Of a DNA stretch of 64,000 bases, positions 55,938 to 64,000 are shown in pieces. The stretch comes from Cylindrospermum sp. NIES-4074 (GTDB lineage Bacteria; Cyanobacteriota; Cyanobacteriia; Cyanobacteriales; Nostocaceae), in assembly GCA_003994795.1 (NCBI GenBank), contig AP018269.1, positions 2,607,346 through 2,671,345 on the forward strand, given 5' to 3'. Position numbers and translations under genes: made by a program. A model generated the notes under the pieces. The model saw only the letters and a program-made list of their open reading frames with translations, was not told the DNA's origin and made no database searches. Each line of letters opens with the position of its first letter. Within the stretch, counting starts at the first letter, position 1.

Positions 55938-57191
55938 ATGATTAAAATCCTCCATCTTTCAGACATCCATATGGGAAGCGGTTTCTCCCACGGACGGATC
56001 AATGCCACAACGGGATTGAATACACGGCTGGAGGATTTTGTCAATACTTTAGCGTTGTGTATTGATCGCGCGATCGCATCTCCTGTAGACATGGTGATAT
56101 TTGGCGGTGATGCTTTTCCTGATGCTACACCGCCGCCTTACGTCCAAGAAGCTTTTGCTAGTCAATTTCGTCGTCTTGTAGATGCAGATATCCCCACAGT
56201 GTTATTAGTGGGGAATCATGACCAACATTCTCAAGGGCAGGGAGGCGCAAGTTTAAATATTTACCGCACCTTGGGAGTACCTGGCTTTATTGTGGGGGAT
56301 ACTTTAACTACCCACCACATCAAAACCCGCAATGGTCAAGTCCAAGTAATTACCCTCCCTTGGTTGACTCGTTCAACTTTGATGACGCGCCAAGAAACTG
56401 AAGGTTTGTCTTTCTCGGAAGTAGGTCAACTGTTAACGGAACGGTTGCAAGTTGTTCTAGAAGCAGAAATCCGCCGCCTTGACCCTGATGTGCCAACGGT
56501 GCTTTTGGCTCACTTGATGGCTGATAATGCCACTTTGGGTGCAGAACGCTTTTTGGCGGTGGGTAAAGGCTTTACTTTGCCGCTGTCTTTGCTGAGGCGA
56601 CCCTGTTTTGATTATGTAGCCTTGGGACACGTCCACCAACACCAGAACTTGAATAAATCCAACGACCCACCTGTAATTTATCCGGGAAGCATAGAACGGG
56701 TAGATTTTAGCGAAGAAAAGGAAGATAAGGGTTATGTGATGATAGAACTGGAGCGGGGAAACGCTGATTGGGAATTTTGCCCCTTACCAGTCCGGGTTTT
56801 CCGCACCATTGAGGTGGATGTGTCGAAAGCAGATGATCCACAGGCGGCATTAATGAAAGCGATCGCCAAATATAATTTACAAGATGCTGTAGTGCGATTA
56901 ATTTACAAACTGCGATCGGAACAATTGGATCTGATTGATAATTCCTCCCTACACGCTGCCTTAAGTTCAGCCCACACCTACACCATTCAACCAGAATTAC
57001 TCAGTCAATTGGCTAGACCCCGCATTCCCGAATTAAGTGCCAGTAGCAGCATCGACCCAATGGAAGCTTTGAAAACTTACCTGAATAACCGCGAAGACCT
57101 CAAAGACATAGCTGCATCCATGTTAGAAGCAGCACAGAAGTTGCTAGCAGATGATGTAGAAATCTGGCTAGAAGCTGCCACTCCTGATTAG
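55938..57191 (+). CDS. SbcD/Mre11-like metallophosphoesterase (exonuclease subunit)
   Basis: A 417-residue protein. The five metal motifs of the family are present: LSDIHMGSG, FGGDAFPD, VGNHDQHS, LLAHLMAD and LGHVHQHQN. It would process DNA ends together with an SbcC/Rad50 ATPase. No sbcC lies next to it, so the partner must be elsewhere. Length fits SbcD. HIP1 octamers occur within the gene. Confidence 0.9.
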   Translation: MIKILHLSDIHMGSGFSHGRINATTGLNTRLEDFVNTLALCIDRAIASPVDMVIFGGDAFPDATPPPYVQEAFASQFRRLVDADIPTVLLVGNHDQHSQGQGGASLNIYRTLGVPGFIVGDTLTTHHIKTRNGQVQVITLPWLTRSTLMTRQETEGLSFSEVGQLLTERLQVVLEAEIRRLDPDVPTVLLAHLMADNATLGAERFLAVGKGFTLPLSLLRRPCFDYVALGHVHQHQNLNKSNDPPVIYPGSIERVDFSEEKEDKGYVMIELERGNADWEFCPLPVRVFRTIEVDVSKADDPQAALMKAIAKYNLQDAVVRLIYKLRSEQLDLIDNSSLHAALSSAHTYTIQPELLSQLARPRIPELSASSSIDPMEALKTYLNNREDLKDIAASMLEAAQKLLADDVEIWLEAATPD

Positions 57192-57314
57192 CTCAAACCT
57201 GATGGAAGATCCGCAAATCCCAGATTTGTACTTGCTCTGTATCCTGTTTAGCAGAGAATACGGCGTGTGAAAATACACAAATTTATACATTTTTCTGCGG
57301 TTAGAAGCAAATAC

Positions 57315-57473
57315 ATGAAGTATTTACCAATCATCTTTGTTCGTGGATATGCTGGTACAGACAAAGACGTTGAACATATTTTTTCCAGCTTTCAAGACAA
57401 TCCAGTTCAGTTAAGGATAGTTGTAGATTGGGTAGAGCGCATGAGCGTTACCCAACATCGTCAGGTTTACTAA
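57315..57473 (+). pseudogene. N-terminal fragment of an alpha/beta hydrolase (lipase type)
   Basis: The frame reads MKYLPIIFVRGYAGTDKDVE, which is the start of a family of cyanobacterial lipase-like hydrolases (L-P-I-x-F-V-R-G-Y-A). After about 35 residues it runs into dispersed-repeat sequence (VDWVERMSVTQHRQVY) and stops. The catalytic serine and the rest of the fold are absent, so it is a truncated relic. An upstream ATG at 57267 adds 16 residues without homology. Confidence 0.6.
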
Positions 57474-57518
57474 CCATTAAGAATTCCTAAAAAGCTTGTG
57501 TAATCTGCTTTTTAAGTT

Positions 57519-59141
57519 TTAATTTTTAATTTTTAATTCCGAGACAGCGGTACTAGTTGTTTTGCTATCTTTGAGATATTGCACAACTTCTTGATAGATT
57601 TGACTACTGACGCGATCGCCTCGTTTCCCGTCTTCTAGCTTGATGTCATCTATGAAAAAATTAAGTTCAAATTTAATATAAGCATTGCCTTCGTCATCAT
57701 ATTCCATTCCCTTCACCAAAACTTTAGGCTCCTGCCATTTTTGTCGGGGTTCCTTAAATCGTTCCCGCAACCATTTGTTTAACTCCATCACATAATCATC
57801 AAGGCGGGTTTCTTCGCGTTCGGGATTCGATATTTTTTGATAAAGTCGCTGTGACCGACGTTTCAGCAGATTAATCTTGCGTTCCCACTCATCTGGAATC
57901 AGAAACCCATCCGTATCGAGTACATTAGGGTCACGAATACTGGCGCGATACCATGTCTTAATTAGTTCAATCAGGCTGTCTTGAGAGCGAGTTTCCTCAA
58001 ATGTAAATATAGTGCGATTGTTTTGAGTTTCTGTAACCACTTCTAATCCAATTAAACTCAAAACATCTTGATATTCCTGCTGTACATTCTCAATTTCGTC
58101 TTGCGTCATTCCCCCTTTCTCTGCAAATTGCAGCGTTACAACCAAAGCTTCTAGAGCCGGAAAAACTTCCTCCAATTTATCGTTCACTTCCTGTTCAGTC
58201 AGCAGACGCAATCGACCAATATTCTGCTGATCTGAGAGTTCTTCAAGCTGATAGTAGGAATCAAGCAACTCTAACTTCTGATCAATATCGCCTAAGGTAT
58301 CGGGATGAGCCAGAATCGCCTCTTTCATCATTTGTTTTGTTACTTGGAGGTCATATTCTGCCCGAATCTTAACTTCCGTTGAGTATTGATAGTAAGATGT
58401 AGGGCGACTGAGATTTGTGATCTTCTGGCTTTGCAAGTTGCTGTTAGGAATATAAATATCGCAGTGCTTACTCGGCATATACAGGTGTGTCACCCGCACG
58501 CCAATTTTTTGCAGCACGGCGATCGCACCATCCTCAAGCTGCAAAATATCACCAAATTGAAAGGGGGTGTCAATCAACAACACAACCCCACTAAAGAAGT
58601 TTGCTAGAATCCCCTGGGCTGCAAAGCCGAGGACAAAGGTTGCACCACCCAGCGCTACCCAAATGCCGGTGAGATCCACCCCAAACGATCGCAACACAAA
58701 AAAACCAGCAACCGTAAAAATTACCACCGGCACCACAGCTTCTAGCAGTGGCAGCAACACATCATCCCACATCGCTTCGGTTTGCTTGGTATATTCCTTG
58801 AGGTAATAAATGAAAACTTGAATGAAGAGTTGCACTAGCCAGTAGCTAATGGCGACAATCAACCCAGCAGCCAACAGATTTTCAAAGCCATCAATAATAT
58901 TGACGGAAGGTAAGCGATGGAAGGTAAACTTCAGAATTGCCAGCACAAAAACGGTAAGTGCTGGATAGGCAGAAACATTGAGCGTCACTAATGCAATATC
59001 GCGCTCAAACTTGCGAAAGACTGAACGCAGCACATAAAATAAAATGACATATAGCCCAATTGCACCAACCACTGCAAGCAGCAGATTGGCGAGAACAAAC
59101 GCCCAGGTATCTGTTGGAAAAGGCAGGAGTTTTTCTAGCAT
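57519..59141 (-). CDS. MscS-family mechanosensitive channel
   Basis: A 540-residue protein with about four N-terminal membrane helices and the MscS core (GGATFVLGFAAQGILANFFSGVVLLIDTPFQFGDIL, TM3 and beta domain). A cytoplasmic extension of about 240 residues is longer than E. coli MscS. It opens to release solutes under membrane tension. It lies 11 bases downstream of a paralogue in the same direction. Confidence 0.9.
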   Translation of the reverse strand: MLEKLLPFPTDTWAFVLANLLLAVVGAIGLYVILFYVLRSVFRKFERDIALVTLNVSAYPALTVFVLAILKFTFHRLPSVNIIDGFENLLAAGLIVAISYWLVQLFIQVFIYYLKEYTKQTEAMWDDVLLPLLEAVVPVVIFTVAGFFVLRSFGVDLTGIWVALGGATFVLGFAAQGILANFFSGVVLLIDTPFQFGDILQLEDGAIAVLQKIGVRVTHLYMPSKHCDIYIPNSNLQSQKITNLSRPTSYYQYSTEVKIRAEYDLQVTKQMMKEAILAHPDTLGDIDQKLELLDSYYQLEELSDQQNIGRLRLLTEQEVNDKLEEVFPALEALVVTLQFAEKGGMTQDEIENVQQEYQDVLSLIGLEVVTETQNNRTIFTFEETRSQDSLIELIKTWYRASIRDPNVLDTDGFLIPDEWERKINLLKRRSQRLYQKISNPEREETRLDDYVMELNKWLRERFKEPRQKWQEPKVLVKGMEYDDEGNAYIKFELNFFIDDIKLEDGKRGDRVSSQIYQEVVQYLKDSKTTSTAVSELKIKN

Positions 59142-59152
59142 GGCTTTTAAAT

Positions 59153-60745
59153 CTATTTACTGATGACGTAAGGTTTTATTTGCCTCATAATTTCACGGTA
59201 AATTTCACTGTTGACACGCTCACCTCGCCCGCAAGACTCTAATCGAATATCATCAACAAAATACTCAAGCAGAAATTGGAGAAAAATTGCGCTACTTCCG
59301 TAAACGGTTTTTTCTATTCGCACCTGCGGCTCACAAAGATAACTAGTCTGCTTAAATCTTGTCCTTAACCATTTAAGGAGTTCATTGCAGGAGTCATCCA
59401 GTCGTGTTTCCACCCGACTGGGATTGAGAAACTTCTTCAGTAAACGTCCTACTCGGCGCTTGAGCATCTCAATTTTGTATTCCCAAGTTTCCGGTAACAG
59501 CTGTTGGTCTTCGTTGGTTAAGTTTGGATCTTTCAACCAGACGCGATACCATTGCCTCAAGAGGTTAATTAGTGACTCTGAAGCATTCGTCTCTTTCAAT
59601 TGAAATGCCCGCTGATTGAATTTACGCCGAAATAAGCTTTTTCTTGGGTTGATGTTTTCAAATACGATTGTTAACCCAATTAAATCGAGAATATACACAT
59701 ACTCCTGTTGAACAGTCTCGATATCCTCCTGATTAAGTCCTCCCTGTTCTATAATTTGCAGTGTGACAATGAGTGCTTGCAGCGCCCCTTCAATTTCCTC
59801 TAGTTTCAAATTCACCTGCTGTTCTGCTAAAAGGCGATCGCGTCCATTCTGCTTCTTCTCCTGAAGTCCAACCCTAGTAGTCTCCCAGTTGAAGTACTGG
59901 TCTAAACACTCTAACTTGTTGTCAATATCGCCTAATGTATCTGGGTGAGCACAAATAATGCCCTCGATAATCTGGCAAGCAGCATCTAAATCACCTTCAG
60001 GTTTTAAGTGAAGTGCTTTTGAATAATAGACTGGTGAGATGGGACGACTCAGGTTAATGATGGTTTGACTTTGCAATACACTATTGGGAATATAAGCTTC
60101 CGTATGATTCTCAAATAGATAAATCTGCGTGACTCGCAGCCCTATTTTCTTGAGAATTCCATGTTCCCCACTCTCTAATCGCACCACATCTCCAAACTGG
60201 AAAGGAGTGTCAATCAACAGCACAATGCCGCTAAAGAAGTTGGCCAGAATATCTTTGGTGACAAAACCAACAATGAATCCAACTCCACCCAATGCCACCC
60301 AAACTCCAGTTAAATCAACATTTAAGGCAAATTGCAGGATTAACCCACCACCGATGAAGACAATAGTTACAGGGATAATGCCTTCCAGCAGGGGAATGAG
60401 GACATTATCCCACATCATTTCGCTCTGCTGTGCAAACTCTTTGAACGAGTGGATCACAACTTGAGTAAAAATTTGAATTGCCCAATAACTGACTGTACCA
60501 ATTATGCCTGCAATCAGCAGTTGATTAATCCAGGTAAAGCCTAGCCCTAGCCTTAAACTAGCGATCGCCAAATTTAAGCCAATCAGAATCAGCACAATGA
60601 ATGCGGGATAGGCTGAGACGTAAAGGGCTACAAGCGCAAAATCCCGCTCAAACTTCCGGAACCAAGCGCGCAGCAGATAGAACAGCAATACATATAACAG
60701 ACCGGCTCCAATGGTGGCAGCAATTAGCTTGTAGAAAAACAACAT
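59153..60745 (-). CDS. MscS-family mechanosensitive channel (paralogue)
   Basis: A 530-residue homologue of the next gene with matching architecture: GGVGFIVGFVTKDILANFFSGIVLLIDTPFQFGDVV in the pore/beta region and a similar long C-terminus (DDSCNELLKWLRTRFKQ; VNSEIYREIM). The two have diverged clearly, so the duplication is not recent. Gene order and 11-base gap indicate one operon. Confidence 0.9.
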   Translation of the reverse strand: MLFFYKLIAATIGAGLLYVLLFYLLRAWFRKFERDFALVALYVSAYPAFIVLILIGLNLAIASLRLGLGFTWINQLLIAGIIGTVSYWAIQIFTQVVIHSFKEFAQQSEMMWDNVLIPLLEGIIPVTIVFIGGGLILQFALNVDLTGVWVALGGVGFIVGFVTKDILANFFSGIVLLIDTPFQFGDVVRLESGEHGILKKIGLRVTQIYLFENHTEAYIPNSVLQSQTIINLSRPISPVYYSKALHLKPEGDLDAACQIIEGIICAHPDTLGDIDNKLECLDQYFNWETTRVGLQEKKQNGRDRLLAEQQVNLKLEEIEGALQALIVTLQIIEQGGLNQEDIETVQQEYVYILDLIGLTIVFENINPRKSLFRRKFNQRAFQLKETNASESLINLLRQWYRVWLKDPNLTNEDQQLLPETWEYKIEMLKRRVGRLLKKFLNPSRVETRLDDSCNELLKWLRTRFKQTSYLCEPQVRIEKTVYGSSAIFLQFLLEYFVDDIRLESCGRGERVNSEIYREIMRQIKPYVISK

Positions 60746-60779
60746 TTTTTGATCAGGATTAGTCGTTCAAAGCAAATTG

Positions 60780-60892
60780 GGGAATAGGTAATGGGTAATG
60801 GGTAATTGCTAATTGCTAATTACTAATTGGTAATTCGGGAAGAGGCGATTGATTTCTATTACCCATTACCCATTACCCATTACCTATTCCCA
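60780..60892. repeat. Inverted repeat of GGGTAAT heptamers
   Basis: GGGAATAGGTAATGGGTAAT (60780 onward) pairs with ATTACCCATTACCTATTCCC near 60873-60892, with TGCTAATTAC text between. It lies upstream of the MscS pair and downstream of the STAS gene. Confidence 0.8.
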
Positions 60893-60920
60893 GCCATAAC
60901 TAGATAGTTATCATTCAGTT

Positions 60921-61274
60921 CTACTCAATCTCTAGCTTTAACCCAGGTAGTAACTTCTCCAAATTCTTTAATGATTTTCCTTGCCAGGGCATATCATTTG
61001 AGCCGAGAATTACTAATTGAGTCCCCTTTTTCTTGCGTAATCCCAACACAAATTTTGACAGCATACTGATGCCTGAACTGTTGAGAAACGCCAATTCTCG
61101 CAGATTCACGGTCATTATGGGTGGATTGGTTGCTGCCACTTCATTGAGCAGATTGGTAATGGGTTCATATTCATTTGCCCCCCCAAGACTCAACTCTCCT
61201 TTGAAGTTGACTGTTGTCGAATCAGTATCAGGTTCAACTATGTAATCTTCGCCTTGAACTACTCGTAAAACCAT
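60921..61274 (-). CDS. STAS-domain anti-sigma-factor antagonist-like protein
   Basis: About 117 residues from the ATG at 61274 (MVLRVVQGEDYIVE); a GTG at 61316 gives 131. The STAS fold shows the phospho-acceptor region FLNSSGISML, as in SpoIIAA. In partner switching the kinase phosphorylates this Ser and the phosphatase removes it. The gene directly follows the HATPase kinase and CHASE2-phosphatase genes on the same strand, so all three are likely one operon. It resembles the icfG cluster of Synechocystis. Confidence 0.85.
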   Translation of the reverse strand: MVLRVVQGEDYIVEPDTDSTTVNFKGELSLGGANEYEPITNLLNEVAATNPPIMTVNLRELAFLNSSGISMLSKFVLGLRKKKGTQLVILGSNDMPWQGKSLKNLEKLLPGLKLEIE

Positions 61275-61325
61275 ACTATGTTTGATTCCTAAATTAATAA
61301 TATTTGCAAGAGTCACCGATGGATA

Positions 61326-61943
61326 CTATACCTTGATTTGTGCCATCGTAGTCACAGCCATGACTAGAGGTTCCTGCTGAATGGTTTCTAATTTCCACCC
61401 AATTTTGGCTGAGTAGTCATTAATCATCGTTAACAACCCTAAGCCTGAAGACCCATATTCTTCGGCACTTCTCTCAATTTGGCGCACATACATCTCATCT
61501 GTATCAGAAGCTAGTAGTTCTTCTATAAACGCTTTCAATTTATCTTCACCTCCTGATTTAATACTATTGCTAGCGAAAATTACAGCGGTGATACTATTTG
61601 TTTCATTTAAGAAATGAATGCCAAATCTTACCTTATAATTTGAATTTCCATCGTTAAATTTCATGGCATTTTCAAGAAGTTCGTTGGCGACATAGCTAAC
61701 AGCAGCTTTACTTTCTTTTATTCTTTTTTCTTGATTGGGTTCATCTTCATCTATAGGGAGAAAGTTAGTGAAGTAGTCCGCCATAAAATGAGCCGAGAGA
61801 CGATTGCTGCGCCAACGTTGCTTAATAGGACGAGAACTAGGGGTAAAGGAAAGCTCAAGTGAGTCTTGTTCTGGAGGAAATACAGGGATAAAATCGCCAA
61901 ATATTTGAGCTTTATTGGGAGGATCTGTAGATATTTGATTCAT
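61326..61943 (-). CDS. HATPase-type serine kinase / anti-sigma-like switch protein
   Basis: A 205-residue GHKL ATPase (N box VANELLENAMKFND; SGLGLLTMIND late), similar to SpoIIAB/RsbW-like switch kinases. It probably phosphorylates the STAS partner and binds another factor. The N-terminal 30 residues are a Pro-rich extension. Its neighbours are the STAS gene 9 bases downstream (to the GTG) and the PP2C gene upstream. Confidence 0.85.
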   Translation of the reverse strand: MNQISTDPPNKAQIFGDFIPVFPPEQDSLELSFTPSSRPIKQRWRSNRLSAHFMADYFTNFLPIDEDEPNQEKRIKESKAAVSYVANELLENAMKFNDGNSNYKVRFGIHFLNETNSITAVIFASNSIKSGGEDKLKAFIEELLASDTDEMYVRQIERSAEEYGSSGLGLLTMINDYSAKIGWKLETIQQEPLVMAVTTMAQIKV

Positions 61944-62068
61944 TTCTTTGATTTTAAAACAGCAGTTGTAAATTAATTTTATAGTTTTACAAGATTGAAA
62001 TTTTTATCTGATAAATCCGATTTATTTAAAATTTAAAAATTTATTTTACATTTGTAACATCATGTTTA

Positions 62069-64000
62069 TTAATTTGGATTTTCAATAACTTCTCCCTGGC
62101 GCTTGAACACCAGCAATGTGATGTCATCAAATACCTTTTGTTTTCCGATGTGTCGCCGCACATCGGTAATTACTGCATCTTTAATTTCTTCAGCCGATTT
62201 GTGCCAGTTTTGGCTGATAACTTCACATAATGGCTCCATGCCGTATTGAATTTTATTCATGTCTTTAGCTTCGGTGATGCCATCGGTGTAGAGAACAATC
62301 CCATCACCTGGTTCTAATTCCAAGGTTGTGTGACTGATAAAATCGGCAATATCATCATCTAAACCAATGGGGAAACCCAAGTCCATCGTATCAATGCACT
62401 CGATGTCTCCACCTTTGCGGACGACAATCGTTTCTTCATGCTGTCCACTGATACTTACTTGCCCTTGAGCATAGTTAAGAATCACCAACGTCAAGCTCTT
62501 GTCAGAGTTCATCCGTTGCACATTTTTGTAGATGGTACGGTTGAGCGTATCAAGGAAGCGCACCGAGTCAGTTTCGCGGATTTCTTTGAGGGTGCGAACT
62601 GCGGTTTGCGTCATCAGCATTAACAATCCACTTTCCAGTCCATGTCCAGTCACGTCCCCAATCCCAAGAGTTACTACTCCGTCAGTGTCCAGCACGTCGT
62701 AGTAGTCACCGCCTACTTCGTCCGCAGCTTCCATGAAGCCAGCAATATCCAGTGCTTCAATGGCTTCTAATTCCTCTTGCTTTGGTAGAATCATCTGCTG
62801 CATTTGCCGAATTATGTCGAGTTCGGCACTCATGCGGAGGTTTTCTCCTTTAAGTTTTTCATTGAGGACAATGATTTCTTCATTTGCCTGAGCTAGTTGA
62901 GCGGTGCGTTCTTGAACTTTGTATTCCAAGGTGTGGGCATAATCTGCCAATTTTCGATAGGAAAGCATCAGATTTCGCCACAGAACGTGAACAACACTGA
63001 CCACCGTCGCACTGACTATAGTCAACTGAGGTGCAAAGACAGGAATTAACCAGCCGCCAAGAAAGGCAAGATAAGCACTAATAACAATAATTACTGCCGC
63101 CAGCAATAAACCGCCTAAGGTGAGCCAGGGTCTTTTGATGTATATGGAGCCGAGAGTGGCACTGTATCCAGACCAAAAGAAGATGAGCAACCAGTTGAAG
63201 GGTTTAACTGTGGCTTGCAACATCGGGCGGCCTTCTATAGCTGCACTGAGGATCTGGCTGGTGAGATTAGCATGAACTACTACTCCAGGGATTAACTCTG
63301 TGGGAATAAATAAATTGTTATTGTAAGGAGTGCTATAGTTATCATTCAGACTGGGAGCTTTTGCACCGATCAGGACGAGGCGATCGCGCATCACATCCGC
63401 AGGAATACGATTTTCTAAAACGTCGGTCATGGAAATATGGGGAAAGCTCTCTAGTCCACCACGATAATTCATTAAAATTTGGTATCCCCCCATATCAGCT
63501 TGGTTGTATTCCCCATCATTACTAGATAAGGGCACAAACTTAGCTTTGCCTAAACCGTAGATTTGTTTATCTGCATTGATAGCTTTTAATTCAATCCCTT
63601 CTTTTTCTAAGTACATTAAGGCTAGTTTCACCCCTAGACCTTGAAGCAAGCTCTGATCAGGTTTACCTAATAAAATAATGCCGCGTCGAATTTTGCCATC
63701 TGTATCTGTTAGTAAGTCGTTAGCAGCCACTTGACCCACCTTGGCTAGAGTTGGTGGTGGTGCAACTGGTTTTCCTGCGACTTTTTCAATGCCAATAAAA
63801 TTAGGAGTATTCTGAAACTCTTTTACTAGTTCTGTGTGTCCTGGTTCTACAGCTAAATCTCGGTAGACATCAATGGCAATAGCTCTAGGTTGTTGCGCTT
63901 TGATATTACGAATCATTTTAGCCATAACCTGATCAGACATCGGCCATTGCTTGACATATTGAATATCTGGTTCATCAATAGTGACAATCACAATCCGTTT
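62069..64000 (-). CDS. CHASE2 - PP2C (SpoIIE-type) phosphatase, 5' end beyond the window
   Basis: The frame runs open to the right edge (644 codons seen), so the N-terminus is missing; internal GTG/ATG codons near 63991 are not the true start. Residues here begin KRIVIVTIDEPDIQ, a CHASE2 extracellular sensor (to about 260), then three membrane helices (about 265-345), a coiled coil (VQERTAQLAQANEEI) and a PP2C_SIG phosphatase (EVGGDYYDVL, GIGDVTGHGLESGLLM, LYTDGITEA). It is the environmental input of the partner-switching operon and dephosphorylates the STAS protein. Confidence 0.92.
   Translation of the reverse strand, partial: KRIVIVTIDEPDIQYVKQWPMSDQVMAKMIRNIKAQQPRAIAIDVYRDLAVEPGHTELVKEFQNTPNFIGIEKVAGKPVAPPPTLAKVGQVAANDLLTDTDGKIRRGIILLGKPDQSLLQGLGVKLALMYLEKEGIELKAINADKQIYGLGKAKFVPLSSNDGEYNQADMGGYQILMNYRGGLESFPHISMTDVLENRIPADVMRDRLVLIGAKAPSLNDNYSTPYNNNLFIPTELIPGVVVHANLTSQILSAAIEGRPMLQATVKPFNWLLIFFWSGYSATLGSIYIKRPWLTLGGLLLAAVIIVISAYLAFLGGWLIPVFAPQLTIVSATVVSVVHVLWRNLMLSYRKLADYAHTLEYKVQERTAQLAQANEEIIVLNEKLKGENLRMSAELDIIRQMQQMILPKQEELEAIEALDIAGFMEAADEVGGDYYDVLDTDGVVTLGIGDVTGHGLESGLLMLMTQTAVRTLKEIRETDSVRFLDTLNRTIYKNVQRMNSDKSLTLVILNYAQGQVSISGQHEETIVVRKGGDIECIDTMDLGFPIGLDDDIADFISHTTLELEPGDGIVLYTDGITEAKDMNKIQYGMEPLCEVISQNWHKSAEEIKDAVITDVRRHIGKQKVFDDITLLVFKRQGEVIENPN

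Noticed and set aside
1-64000. tRNA, rRNA, tmRNA or CRISPR array
   Set aside because: I saw no T-loop/anticodon pattern, rRNA text or regularly spaced direct repeats with unique spacers.

Overview
The window is chromosomal DNA from a filamentous, probably heterocyst-forming cyanobacterium of the Nostoc/Anabaena type. The evidence is the photosynthesis genes (petC, petA, psaX, a ycf35 homologue), the very frequent GCGATCGC (HIP1) octamers, heptameric G-rich/C-rich tandem repeats between genes, two XisI (fdxN-excision-type) genes, large hybrid Ser/Thr-His kinases and a WD40/STAND protein. I saw no tRNA, rRNA, CRISPR array or prophage.

Layout. 1-5.2 kb: a truncated Ser/Thr kinase-ATPase hybrid sensor and a response regulator. 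5.4-12.8 kb: lipoyl synthase, the small photosystem I gene psaX (too short for usual ORF lists), an amino-acid ABC permease, a hybrid histidine kinase, a PIN toxin-antitoxin pair, LarE and a secreted SGNH hydrolase. 13.6-20.4 kb: an accessory stretch with a PvuII-like orphan methyltransferase, the DUF2997-Ycf35-ferredoxin operon, remnants of an M28 peptidase and of a BrnT toxin, an intact BrnA-like antitoxin, a MazEF-like pair, an Mrr-like nuclease, and XisI next to an internally deleted XisH. 20.6-35.7 kb: mostly core genes, namely a saccharopine-dehydrogenase-like oxidoreductase, pilB-pilT-pilC, grpE, dnaK and dnaJ, tusA, rsgA and a GH57 branching enzyme. 35.8-42 kb: two Ser/Thr kinases (GUN4 and FHA types), a Uma2 nuclease-like protein, a RAYT transposase, a second XisI whose xisH is wrecked by a MITE-like element, and many palindromic repeats. 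42-46.2 kb: petC-petA, DUF3067, a methyltransferase and tatC. 47.8-54.2 kb: an overlapping two-gene ATPase/STAND system ending in 14 WD40 repeats. 54.5-64 kb: a 34-residue membrane protein, cysH, an SbcD-like nuclease, a lipase fragment, two tandem MscS channels and a partner-switching module (STAS protein, HATPase kinase, CHASE2-PP2C phosphatase).

Themes. TatC is the translocase needed for the Rieske protein and lies near petC-petA. GrpE, DnaK and DnaJ form one chaperone cycle. The most unusual signal is repeated decay of the upstream gene of a coupled pair while the downstream gene stays intact: xisH twice and brnT once. In each case what is left of the upstream gene includes its last codons, which carry the downstream gene's ribosome-binding site and overlap its start codon. 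This suggests XisH/XisI may behave like a toxin-antitoxin pair. All functional calls come from motif recognition in the translated sequence; no database search was run.
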